15,097 nucleotides of DNA. Source: Bacillota bacterium (GTDB lineage: Bacteria; Bacillota; UBA4882; UBA8346). This document shows, piece after piece, positions 1 through 7,310 of this stretch; position 1 is the stretch's first letter; each line of letters starts with the position of its first letter. The notes beneath the pieces are model-generated. The model was not told the DNA's origin, made no database searches, and saw only the letters and a program-made list of their open reading frames with translations. Where the stretch lies: contig JAFABB010000043.1 of assembly GCA_023426245.1 (NCBI GenBank), positions 1-15,097 on the forward strand, given 5' to 3'. The translations under genes and the position numbers were made by a program.

Positions 1-101
1 AGGGTTATTGCTGCGGTGCTGGTTGTTTTACCGTGGTCAACGTGACCGATTGTTCCGATATTTACGTGTGGTTTTGTGCGTTCATACTTCTGCTTTGCCA
101 T
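1..101 (-). CDS. tuf: Elongation factor Tu, N-terminal fragment (str-operon copy)
   Basis: This is the first 33 codons of EF-Tu, the GTPase that carries aminoacyl-tRNA to the ribosomal A site; the rest lies beyond the left edge. The protein begins MAKQKYERTKPHVNIGTIGH and continues into the P-loop VDHGKTT (about residues 21-27), which is diagnostic for the family. The ATG at 101 is preceded by a good GGAGG site nine bases upstream. It lies 56 bases after fusA, the usual end of the str operon, with no terminator in between, so it is very probably cotranscribed with fusA. Odd point: the residue after GKTT reads Ser, where Leu is nearly invariant. It is separate from the tuf fragment at the right end. 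Identity is certain; only the truncation limits description. Confidence 0.96.
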   Translation of the reverse strand, partial: MAKQKYERTKPHVNIGTIGHVDHGKTTSTAAIT

Positions 102-157
102 TGTATTCGTCCTCCTTCAAATCTCAATATAACTTTTTATTACAGCCATCTTGCTCA

Positions 158-2230
158 TTAACCAACTTTTTCAATGATAGTCTCGGCAACATTTTTCGGC
201 ACTTCTTCATAGTGGGAAAAGTGCATTACATAAGTCGCCCGGCCTTGAGAGATAGAACGGATCGCGGTAGCATATCCAAACATCTCCGAAAGCGGAACAA
301 AACCATCAATCACTTGAACGCCAGGTCTGGTGTCCATTCCTTCAATTCTACCACGACGTGAGCTGAAATCACCCATAATGTCGCCCATATATTCTTCCGG
401 TGTAACTATCTCGACTTTCATAATCGGTTCCAGTAAAACAGGAGATGCTTTTCTAGCGCCTTCTTTAAAACCCATCGAACCGGCAATTTTAAATGCCATT
501 TCCGAAGAGTCAACATCATGGTAGGAGCCATCAAATAAGGTTACTTTAATATCCACCATCGGATATCCAGCAAGAACCCCTGTAAGCATAGCTTCTTTCA
601 CACCGGCTTCCGTTGGAGCAATATACTCTTTGGGAACAACTCCGCCCACAATTTTATTTTCAAATTGAAAACCGGCGCCCGGTTCCAAAGGAGACAGTTC
701 CAACCACACGTGACCGTATTGGCCGCGGCCACCGCTCTGCCGAACAAATTTTCCTTCGCTCTTTACAGTTTGACGAATGGTTTCTCTATAAGCAACTTGA
801 GGTTTACCAACATTCGCTTCAACCTTAAATTCTCTTAACAAGCGGTCGACAATGATTTCGAGGTGAAGTTCACCCATACCGGAAATAATCGTCTGACCCG
901 TTTCAGTATCGGTATGAACCCTAAATGTCGGATCTTCTTCTGCCAATTTCGCCAACGACAAACCCAACTTATCCTGATCGGCTTTAGTCTTTGGTTCAAT
1001 AGCGATATCAATAACCGGATCAGGGAACTCCATCGATTCCAAAAGAATTGGATTCTTTTCATCGCAGAGAGTATCCCCTGTTGTGGTGTCTTTAAGACCA
1101 ACGATAGCAGCAATATCACCGGTTTGGACCATGTCAATATCTTCACGATGATTGGCGTGCATCCGAAGAATCCGGCCAACGCGTTCTTTTTTGTTTTTAG
1201 TAGAATTTAAAATATAAGAACCTGTCGTTAATGTTCCTGAATAAACTCTAAAGAATGCAAGTTTTCCGACAAAAGGATCTGTCATAATCTTAAAAGCCAA
1301 TGCCGAGAAAGCTTCTTTATCGTCAGCTTTTCTCGATGCTTCGGTAGCTTCGTCCGGAATCGTCCCGGAAACAGGCGGCAAGTCCAATGGAGAAGGTAAA
1401 TAATCCACAACCGCATCGAGCAGCATTTGGACTCCTTTGTTTTTAAATGCCGAACCGCACAAAACCGGTGTCATTTTACTGGACAAAGTACCCACCCGAA
1501 TGGCTTTGCGAATTTCTTCCTCCGGAATGTCTTGCCCTTCCAAATACTTGGTCATGAGCTCTTCATCGAACTCAGCCAGAGCCTCGAGCATTTTCGCACG
1601 GTATTCTTCAACCAAATCAACCATATCCGCCGGCATTGCTTCTTCTTCACTTTGGGTTCCCAAATCGTCGGTATAAATAATTGCTTTCGAAGTAACCAAA
1701 TCGACGATTCCTTGAAATTTATCTTCCGATCCGATTGGCAACTGGATAGCTACCGGATTAGCACCCAAACGGGTTTTAATCATCGAAAGGCCTCTGAAAA
1801 AGTCAGCCCCTATCCGGTCCATCTTATTAACAAAAGCTATACGCGGCACGCCATACTTGTCAGCTTGGTGCCATACAGTTTCAGATTGAGGCTCAACCCC
1901 GCCCACTGAACAAAAAACGGCAACAGCGCCATCAAGTACACGTAAAGATCTTTCAACTTCAACCGTGAAGTCCACGTGCCCGGGTGTGTCGATAATATTA
2001 ATTTGATGGTTTTTCCATTGGCAAGTGGTAGCAGCAGAGGTAATGGTAATACCTCTTTCTTGTTCTTGAACCATCCAGTCCATGGTAGCAGCACCATCAT
2101 GAACCTCGCCCATACGGTGCAGTTTTCCGGTATAGAACAAAATACGTTCGGTAGTTGTCGTTTTACCGGCATCAATATGAGCCATAATGCCTATATTTCT
2201 AACCATATTTAAATCAAATTTCCTAGCCAA
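158..2230 (-). CDS. fusA: Elongation factor G
   Basis: EF-G is the translocation GTPase that moves tRNA-mRNA through the ribosome and helps recycle ribosomes. The product is full length at 690 residues with my start. G motifs are intact: AHIDAGKTT (about 17-25), RGITITSAAT (switch I, about 59-68), DTPGHVDF (81-88) and NKMD (135-138). Domains II-V follow, with typical sequences such as GGRGQYGHV in domain IV and SSRRGRIEGMD in domain V. An in-frame GTG at 2245 would add five residues, but it has no Shine-Dalgarno sequence. The TTG at 2230 gives the canonical N-terminus MARKFDL and has a weak GTGGGG nine bases upstream, so I prefer it. It sits 92 bases after rpsG and 56 before tuf in the str operon. 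No internal anomaly was seen. Confidence 0.97.
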   Translation of the reverse strand: MARKFDLNMVRNIGIMAHIDAGKTTTTERILFYTGKLHRMGEVHDGAATMDWMVQEQERGITITSAATTCQWKNHQINIIDTPGHVDFTVEVERSLRVLDGAVAVFCSVGGVEPQSETVWHQADKYGVPRIAFVNKMDRIGADFFRGLSMIKTRLGANPVAIQLPIGSEDKFQGIVDLVTSKAIIYTDDLGTQSEEEAMPADMVDLVEEYRAKMLEALAEFDEELMTKYLEGQDIPEEEIRKAIRVGTLSSKMTPVLCGSAFKNKGVQMLLDAVVDYLPSPLDLPPVSGTIPDEATEASRKADDKEAFSALAFKIMTDPFVGKLAFFRVYSGTLTTGSYILNSTKNKKERVGRILRMHANHREDIDMVQTGDIAAIVGLKDTTTGDTLCDEKNPILLESMEFPDPVIDIAIEPKTKADQDKLGLSLAKLAEEDPTFRVHTDTETGQTIISGMGELHLEIIVDRLLREFKVEANVGKPQVAYRETIRQTVKSEGKFVRQSGGRGQYGHVWLELSPLEPGAGFQFENKIVGGVVPKEYIAPTEAGVKEAMLTGVLAGYPMVDIKVTLFDGSYHDVDSSEMAFKIAGSMGFKEGARKASPVLLEPIMKVEIVTPEEYMGDIMGDFSSRRGRIEGMDTRPGVQVIDGFVPLSEMFGYATAIRSISQGRATYVMHFSHYEEVPKNVAETIIEKVG

Positions 2231-2322
2231 CTTTTTATACCCCACTATAGTCTTTTGATATTATAAAACTCAATCAAGACATCAGTATGATTCCAAACAC
2301 ATTCCGCATGGCAATAAAGCTA

Positions 2323-2793
2323 TTACCAGCGGTAATGTGCAAAAGCTCTATTTGCTTCGGCCATTTTATGAGTGTCTTCTTTCTTCTTAATTGAAGAACC
2401 CAAATTCTGAGAGGCATCAACCAATTCAGCGGCCAACTTTTCCTGCATGGTCTTCTCAGGACGTTGTTGAGAATAAGTTACCAGCCAACGAATAGCTAAA
2501 GCCAAACGGCGTTCAGCTCTAACTTCAATAGGAACCTGATAAGTAGCTCCACCAACCCGGCGGGGTTTGACTTCCAAAACCGGCATTACGTTCTTAATAG
2601 CGGTTTGAAAAACTTCCATCGGGTCTTTGCCGGATTTCTCACCAATAAGATTCATCGCATTATAAAAAATATTTTCCGCAACGCCTCTTTTTCCTTGAAG
2701 CATGATACGGTTAATAAATTGGGTCACCTGTTTGTTTCCGTAAATCGGATCAGGCAATAATTCTCTCTTGCTAATAAAACCTCGACGCGGCAC
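2323..2793 (-). CDS. rpsG: 30S ribosomal protein S7
   Basis: S7 is the primary assembly protein of the small-subunit head, binding the 3' domain of 16S rRNA near the decoding centre and E site. The 156-residue product has the family's usual bacterial length and signatures: MPRRGFISKRELLPDPIYGN at the N-terminus, the KPRRVGGATYQVPIEV beta-hairpin region near residue 80, and a C-terminal HKMAEANRAFAHYRW. The start is GTG, preceded by AAGGGGG at good distance. It begins 16 bases after the rpsL stop, so the two are tightly coupled. In enterobacteria S7 is the str-operon autoregulator; I did not identify an S7 binding site here. Identity is secure. Confidence 0.98.
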   Translation of the reverse strand: MPRRGFISKRELLPDPIYGNKQVTQFINRIMLQGKRGVAENIFYNAMNLIGEKSGKDPMEVFQTAIKNVMPVLEVKPRRVGGATYQVPIEVRAERRLALAIRWLVTYSQQRPEKTMQEKLAAELVDASQNLGSSIKKKEDTHKMAEANRAFAHYRW

Positions 2794-2809
2794 AATAATA
2801 CCCCCTTAC

Positions 2810-3244
2810 TTACTTCTTTTTGGTAGCGGCAGCTTTCGGCCTCTTTGCTCCATACTTGGAACGGCCCTGTTTACGGTTTTGAACTCCCGCTGTATCCAAA
2901 GTGCCTCTAATAATATGATAACGAACGCCAGGGAGGTCTTTAACACGCCCACCCCTGATTAAAACAACCGAGTGTTCTTGCAAATTATGACCTTCACCCG
3001 GAATATAAGCAGTCACTTCCATACGGTTCGTTAACCGCACTCTTGCTACTTTCCGCAAAGCCGAATTAGGCTTTTTCGGAGTAACCGTCGATACACGAGT
3101 ACATACACCTCGCTTTTGCGGACTCCCGTCAGTTCTGATCATTTGCTCTTTGTTAACATTATAAGCCCATCCCAATGCCGGAGCAGTACTCTTTTTAGAG
3201 ATCGCTTCACGACTTTGTTTTATTAATTGGTTAATTGTAGGCAA
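2810..3244 (-). CDS. rpsL: 30S ribosomal protein S12
   Basis: S12 lines the decoding centre and controls tRNA selection accuracy. An upstream ATG at 3277 would add 11 unlike residues. The TTG at 3244 gives the family N-terminus MPTINQLIKQ and has a near-perfect AAGGAGG eight bases upstream, so the product is 144 residues. The motif TPKKPNSALRKVARVRLTN carries both lysines at 57 and 58 (Escherichia coli K42/K43), so no classic streptomycin-resistance change at those positions. GEGHNLQEHSVVLIRGGRVK and KDLPGVRYH are intact, with Asp103 the site that RimO methylthiolates in some bacteria. Residues about 25-40 form an insert absent from proteobacterial S12 and typical of low-GC Gram-positives, the best taxonomic clue in the window. 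It is followed 16 bases later by rpsG. Confidence 0.98.
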   Translation of the reverse strand: MPTINQLIKQSREAISKKSTAPALGWAYNVNKEQMIRTDGSPQKRGVCTRVSTVTPKKPNSALRKVARVRLTNRMEVTAYIPGEGHNLQEHSVVLIRGGRVKDLPGVRYHIIRGTLDTAGVQNRKQGRSKYGAKRPKAAATKKK

Positions 3245-3287
3245 ATGTCCCACCTCCTTCCAAACGACTAAGATCATTTATCATCGA

Positions 3288-3536
3288 TCACTTCATAATA
3301 CTTACAATCGCGGCGCCGACTTCAATCTGGCATAGCCGCCCCAATTCTTTTTGGGTCATGTTCGTCTTGATTAAGGGAATCTGTTTCTCTTGGCAAGGCC
3401 CGGAAATTTTCCTTACGATATGTTCTTCCACATCCTCGGCTATATATACAGCATTCACACGATTTTGTTGGACAGCCCGCAGAGTTTGTTTTAATCCCAC
3501 AATTTTTTCCCTGGCTTCTTTAATGGCTTGCACCAT
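3288..3536 (-). CDS. rplGB: L7Ae/YbxF-family ribosomal protein, kink-turn RNA binder
   Basis: This small basic protein of 82 residues belongs to the L7Ae/L30e/S12e/Gadd45 family, whose bacterial members (YbxF and YlxQ in Bacillus) bind kink-turn RNA. The core VNAVYIAEDVEEHIVRKI, then IPLIKTNMTQKELGRLCQIE and a hydrophobic GAAIVSIM end match the alpha-beta-alpha fold. A GTG at 3554 extends the frame, but the ATG at 3536 lies six bases after CGGAGG, so I chose it. Its place between rpoC and rpsL is the standard Bacillota position. It is the first gene of the str transcript, about 55 bases downstream of a consensus promoter. Its precise ribosomal or regulatory role is not settled in the family, so the function is inferred from homology. 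Confidence 0.93.
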   Translation of the reverse strand: MVQAIKEAREKIVGLKQTLRAVQQNRVNAVYIAEDVEEHIVRKISGPCQEKQIPLIKTNMTQKELGRLCQIEVGAAIVSIMK

Positions 3537-3595
3537 CGCTATCCTCCGAAACACAAACCAACGACTTCCAATACACCCAAATCAGACACTTTTAT

Positions 3596-3624
3596 ATTTT
3601 AACACCATTTATACGACGTGTCAA
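3596..3624 (-). promoter_or_regulatory. Sigma-70/SigA-type promoter for the rplGB-rpsL-rpsG-fusA-tuf operon
   Basis: On the minus strand a perfect TTGACA (3624-3619) is separated by exactly 17 bases from TAAAAT (3601-3596), a near-consensus housekeeping promoter. It lies immediately after the rpoC terminator and about 60 bases before the rplGB start, so it should drive the str operon independently of rpoBC. No operator was recognised. It is a sequence prediction only. Confidence 0.85.
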
Positions 3625-3671
3625 CAAAATATTGAGTGGATTCAAATGTTTGGAATAAAAACTGGTGAATG

Positions 3672-3735
3672 AAAAAAATTCAGGAGCCAACTGGTCCAAT
3701 CTAAAGGTGTTAATAAAGAAGGTCTTGGCTCCTGA
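3672..3735 (-). terminator. Intrinsic terminator after rpoC
   Basis: CAGGAGCCAA (3734-3725 on the minus strand) pairs perfectly with TTGGCTCCTG (3690-3681), with one further A-T pair at the base, and is followed by AATTTTTTT (3680-3672). The 34-base loop is unusually large for a terminator, which could slow folding. It sits about 25 bases after the rpoC stop and just before the str-operon promoter, so it separates the polymerase and str units. Confidence 0.82.
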
Positions 3736-3757
3736 TTCTTAGGTTTAAGCAAATCGT

Positions 3758-6700
3758 TTAATCAACTTCGATTTTGACATTCCGGTAACGGGACATACCT
3801 GTACCGGCGGGCACAACTTTTCCAATGATCACGTTTTCTTTGAGCCCTAAAAGCGGATCCGTTTTGCCTTTGATGGAAGCCTCCGTCAATACTCTGGTTG
3901 TTTCTTGGAACGAGGCGGCCGATAACCAACTGTCCGTTGCCAAGGAAGCCTTGGTTATTCCAAGCAGAACAACTTTCGCAGTTGCTGGCTCACCACCGGT
4001 TGCTTCCACTTTTTGATTCTCATCCTCAAGTTCAAAAAGATCCACCAAACCGCCAGGTAACAAATCGGTATCCCCGGAAGTTTCGATTTTCCGTTTCCGT
4101 AACATCTGGCGAACCACAACCTCAATGTGTTTATCATTAATCCAAACGCCCTGTGAACGATAAACGCTCTGAACTTCTTGAACCAGATACATTTCAACAC
4201 CATGGACGCCCTTGACTTTCAATATATCATGGGGATTAGCAGAACCTTCAGTCAATAAATCCCCGGACGAGGCCATTGTGCCATCTTTTACCCGAATCCG
4301 TAAACCAAAAGGTATTGGATATACTTTTTCTTCTCCATTATCGGAAGTAACGGTAATTCTACGGATCCCTTTCACCTCGGAAATCTTGCAAATACCGTTG
4401 AGCTCATTGATAATCGCTTGCCCCTTCGGTTTTCTGGCTTCAAATAGTTCCTCAACCCTCGGCAAACCTTGTGTGATATCGTCACCGGCCACGCCTCCGG
4501 TATGGAACGTTCTCATGGTCAGCTGAGTACCGGGTTCTCCAATGGATTGGGCAGCAATAATTCCAACCGCTTCACCCACGTCAACCAATTTACCGGTCGC
4601 CAGGTTTCGTCCATAACATTTGATACACACTCCAAAGCGACTGCGGCAAGTTAACACGGAACGAATCGTTACTTCTTTTATTCCCGCTTTCTCTATTTTT
4701 TCAGCAACTTCTTCATTAATTTCCTGATTGGCTTTAATGATTAATTCGTTGGTATTCGGATCGTAAATATCATCGGTTGATAATCTACCAATCAACCGCT
4801 CACGCAATTTCTCAATCTCTTCATTACCGATAACAATCGCGCCGACTTTGATGCCTTCCGATGTTCCGCAATCATCTTCCCGGACAATAACATCCTGGGC
4901 TACGTCCACCAGTCTTCGGGTCAAATATCCCGAATCCGCGGTACGAAGTGCGGTATCAGCCAACCCTTTTCTGGCTCCGTGGGTTGAAATGAAGAATTCC
5001 AAAACGCTCAGCCCTTCACGGAAACTGGCCCGAATCGGCAGGTCGATGATTCGTCCTGACGGGTCCGACATCAATCCGCGCATTCCAGCAAGCTGAGCCA
5101 GCTGTGAGGGATTACCACGGGCCCCGGAGATAGACATCATGAAAACCGGATTACGGAGTTTATCAAGGCCGCTGGTCATTGCTTCCGAAACATCAACCTT
5201 CGCCTGGGACCAAATATCGATAAACCTTTGATAACGTTCATCGGTAGTAATCAAACCACGGCGGAATTGTTCTTCAACCTGTTCAACCAGTTTCTCGGCA
5301 TCTTCCAGGATTTGCTTTTTCTTCGGTGGAACCTTAATATCGGAAATAGCGATCGTGGTTCCGGATTGAGTTGCGAAACGATATCCCAAACGTTTAATTT
5401 GGTCCAGAATCTCGGCAGTTTTGGTGACCGAATGAACCCGGGTGCAACGGGCGATCAATGAACCCAATTTTGACTTGTCAATCACGCAGTTGGTAATTTG
5501 AAAATTTGCCACCGGATCGGGATCCAAATCCAATTTCACGCGATCATTAAAGATAACCCGTCCTGGCGTAGTTTCAACAAACTGCCCGTTAACTCTTAGC
5601 TTAATTTTAGCGTGAAGCGATATTGCCCCAACTTCATAGGCATTGATCGTATCAATAGAATTACCGTATACTTTGCCTTCGCCCAATGAACCTTCTCGGG
5701 CAATGGTCAGATAGTAACATCCCAGAACCATATCTTGGGTAGGAGTTGCAATTGGCCGGCCACTTGCAGGAGAAAGAATATTGTGCGCCGACAACATTAA
5801 AATCCTGGCTTCGGCTTGAGCCTCCGCTGATAAGGGAACATGGACCGCCATCTGGTCACCGTCAAAGTCCGCATTAAAAGCCGTACAAACCAGCGGGTGA
5901 ATTTGAATGGCCTTTCCTTCAACCAGTACCGGCTCAAAAGCCTGAATTCCAAGGCGGTGCAAAGTAGGCGCCCGGTTTAACATCACCGGATGTTCGTGAA
6001 TGACTTCTTCCAAAACATCCCAAACCTCGGCTTTGACCCGCTCCACCATTCTCTTGGCGCTCTTGATATTGTGAACATAACCTTTATCAACAAGGCGTTT
6101 CATGACAAACGGTTTGAACAGTTCCAGAGCCATGTCTTTTGGTAAACCGCATTGATGCATCCGGAGTTCCGGTCCCACAACGATAACTGAACGCCCGGAA
6201 TAATCGACCCGTTTTCCCAAAAGATTTTGACGGAACCGTCCTTGTTTACCTTTAAGCATGTCACTTAAGGATTTTAAGGGACGATTACCGGGACCGGTTA
6301 CCGGCCGGCCGCGTCGGCCATTATCGATCAACGCATCGACGGCTTCCTGCAGCATTCTCTTTTCATTACGAACAATAATATCCGGAGCTCCGAGTTCTAA
6401 CAACCGCTTAAGACGGTTGTTACGGTTAATCACTCGGCGGTAAAGGTCATTTAAATCAGAGGTTGCGAAACGCCCTCCATCCAATTGAACCATGGGACGA
6501 AGTTCCGGCGGGATTACCGGTACCACATCCATAACCATCCATTCGGGACGACTATTGGATTTCCGGAAAGACTCCACCACCTCTAACCGGCGGATAGCTC
6601 TTATTCGACGCTGACCGCTAACTTCCTTGACTTCCTTCTTCAATTCCTCGGCCAGCTTATCTAAATCAATTTCATCCAGTAATTTCTTAATCGCTTCTGC

Positions 6701-7213
6701 GCCCATAAGAGCTTTAAATCCTTGGGCGTATTTCTCCCGTGCTTCCCGAAATTCGTTTTCGGAAAGAAGTTGTTTCTTTAGCAGGGGAGTGGTGCCGTTT
6801 TCAACCACGACATAAGATGCAAAGTAAAGCACTTTCTCCAAATGACGAGGCGACATATCGAGCAGCAAACCCATTCGGCTGGGAATCCCTTTAAAATACC
6901 ATATATGTGAAACTGGCGCCGCCAGTTCAATATGTCCCAAACGTTCACGACGCACCTTCGAACGGGTAACCTCAACACCGCAACGATCGCATATGATTCC
7001 TTTATAACGGACCCGTTTATATTTACCGCAATGGCATTCCCAGTCTCGCTGCGGACCAAAAATCTTCTCACAAAACAGACCCTCGCGTTCGGGTTTTAAA
7101 GTACGGTAATTAATGGTCTCGGGCTTTTTTACTTCTCCACTGGACCAAGCACGAATTTGTTCCGGCGAAGCTAATCCAATTTTTAAGGCATCAAAATTAT
7201 TGGCATCCAGCAA
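3758..7213 (-). CDS. rpoC: DNA-directed RNA polymerase subunit beta'
   Basis: RpoC is the beta' subunit carrying the catalytic magnesium site. The 1151-residue product has an N-terminal zinc ribbon (Cys60, 62, 75, 78), the lid/rudder region near GKQGRFRQNLLGKRVDYSGR (322-341), the catalytic NADFDGD (Asp449, 451, 453), the bridge helix and adjacent region around 689-773 (ISGARGNPSQ, GLADTALRTADSGYLTRR), and a second zinc site (Cys782, 856, 863, 866). The trigger loop follows around LTMRTFHTGGVAG (898-910). The start is TTG at 7213, seven bases after GGGGGG, giving MLDANNF as in Bacillus. It is about 50 residues shorter than my recollection of Bacillus RpoC, mostly at the C-terminus, and lacks the large beta' insertion of gammaproteobacteria. 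It follows rpoB by 97 bases and ends at a terminator. Confidence 0.98.
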   Translation of the reverse strand: MLDANNFDALKIGLASPEQIRAWSSGEVKKPETINYRTLKPEREGLFCEKIFGPQRDWECHCGKYKRVRYKGIICDRCGVEVTRSKVRRERLGHIELAAPVSHIWYFKGIPSRMGLLLDMSPRHLEKVLYFASYVVVENGTTPLLKKQLLSENEFREAREKYAQGFKALMGAEAIKKLLDEIDLDKLAEELKKEVKEVSGQRRIRAIRRLEVVESFRKSNSRPEWMVMDVVPVIPPELRPMVQLDGGRFATSDLNDLYRRVINRNNRLKRLLELGAPDIIVRNEKRMLQEAVDALIDNGRRGRPVTGPGNRPLKSLSDMLKGKQGRFRQNLLGKRVDYSGRSVIVVGPELRMHQCGLPKDMALELFKPFVMKRLVDKGYVHNIKSAKRMVERVKAEVWDVLEEVIHEHPVMLNRAPTLHRLGIQAFEPVLVEGKAIQIHPLVCTAFNADFDGDQMAVHVPLSAEAQAEARILMLSAHNILSPASGRPIATPTQDMVLGCYYLTIAREGSLGEGKVYGNSIDTINAYEVGAISLHAKIKLRVNGQFVETTPGRVIFNDRVKLDLDPDPVANFQITNCVIDKSKLGSLIARCTRVHSVTKTAEILDQIKRLGYRFATQSGTTIAISDIKVPPKKKQILEDAEKLVEQVEEQFRRGLITTDERYQRFIDIWSQAKVDVSEAMTSGLDKLRNPVFMMSISGARGNPSQLAQLAGMRGLMSDPSGRIIDLPIRASFREGLSVLEFFISTHGARKGLADTALRTADSGYLTRRLVDVAQDVIVREDDCGTSEGIKVGAIVIGNEEIEKLRERLIGRLSTDDIYDPNTNELIIKANQEINEEVAEKIEKAGIKEVTIRSVLTCRSRFGVCIKCYGRNLATGKLVDVGEAVGIIAAQSIGEPGTQLTMRTFHTGGVAGDDITQGLPRVEELFEARKPKGQAIINELNGICKISEVKGIRRITVTSDNGEEKVYPIPFGLRIRVKDGTMASSGDLLTEGSANPHDILKVKGVHGVEMYLVQEVQSVYRSQGVWINDKHIEVVVRQMLRKRKIETSGDTDLLPGGLVDLFELEDENQKVEATGGEPATAKVVLLGITKASLATDSWLSAASFQETTRVLTEASIKGKTDPLLGLKENVIIGKVVPAGTGMSRYRNVKIEVD

Positions 7214-7263
7214 AAGGATTCCCCCCTAATGTCGGTTCATTATACTACAGCTTACATATTGGA

Positions 7264-7297
7264 GAGCAGAAACGCCCGAACTGGCACGGATCTGCTC
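7264..7297 (-). other. Hairpin in the rpoB-rpoC intergenic region
   Basis: GAGCAGA (7297-7291 on the minus strand) pairs with TCTGCTC (7270-7264) around a 20-base loop that may hold a short inner GCC/GGC helix. There is no U-tract afterwards, so it is not an intrinsic terminator. In the 97-base gap between the two polymerase genes it could be an mRNA processing or stability element, but that is inference. Confidence 0.5.
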
Positions 7298-7310
7298 CTA
7301 TTCTAATTCG

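Noticed and set aside
2260..2265. Perfect TATAAT on the minus strand before fusA
   Set aside because: No acceptable -35 element lies 16-18 bases upstream; in AT-rich spacer sequence a lone -10 match is weak evidence for an internal promoter.
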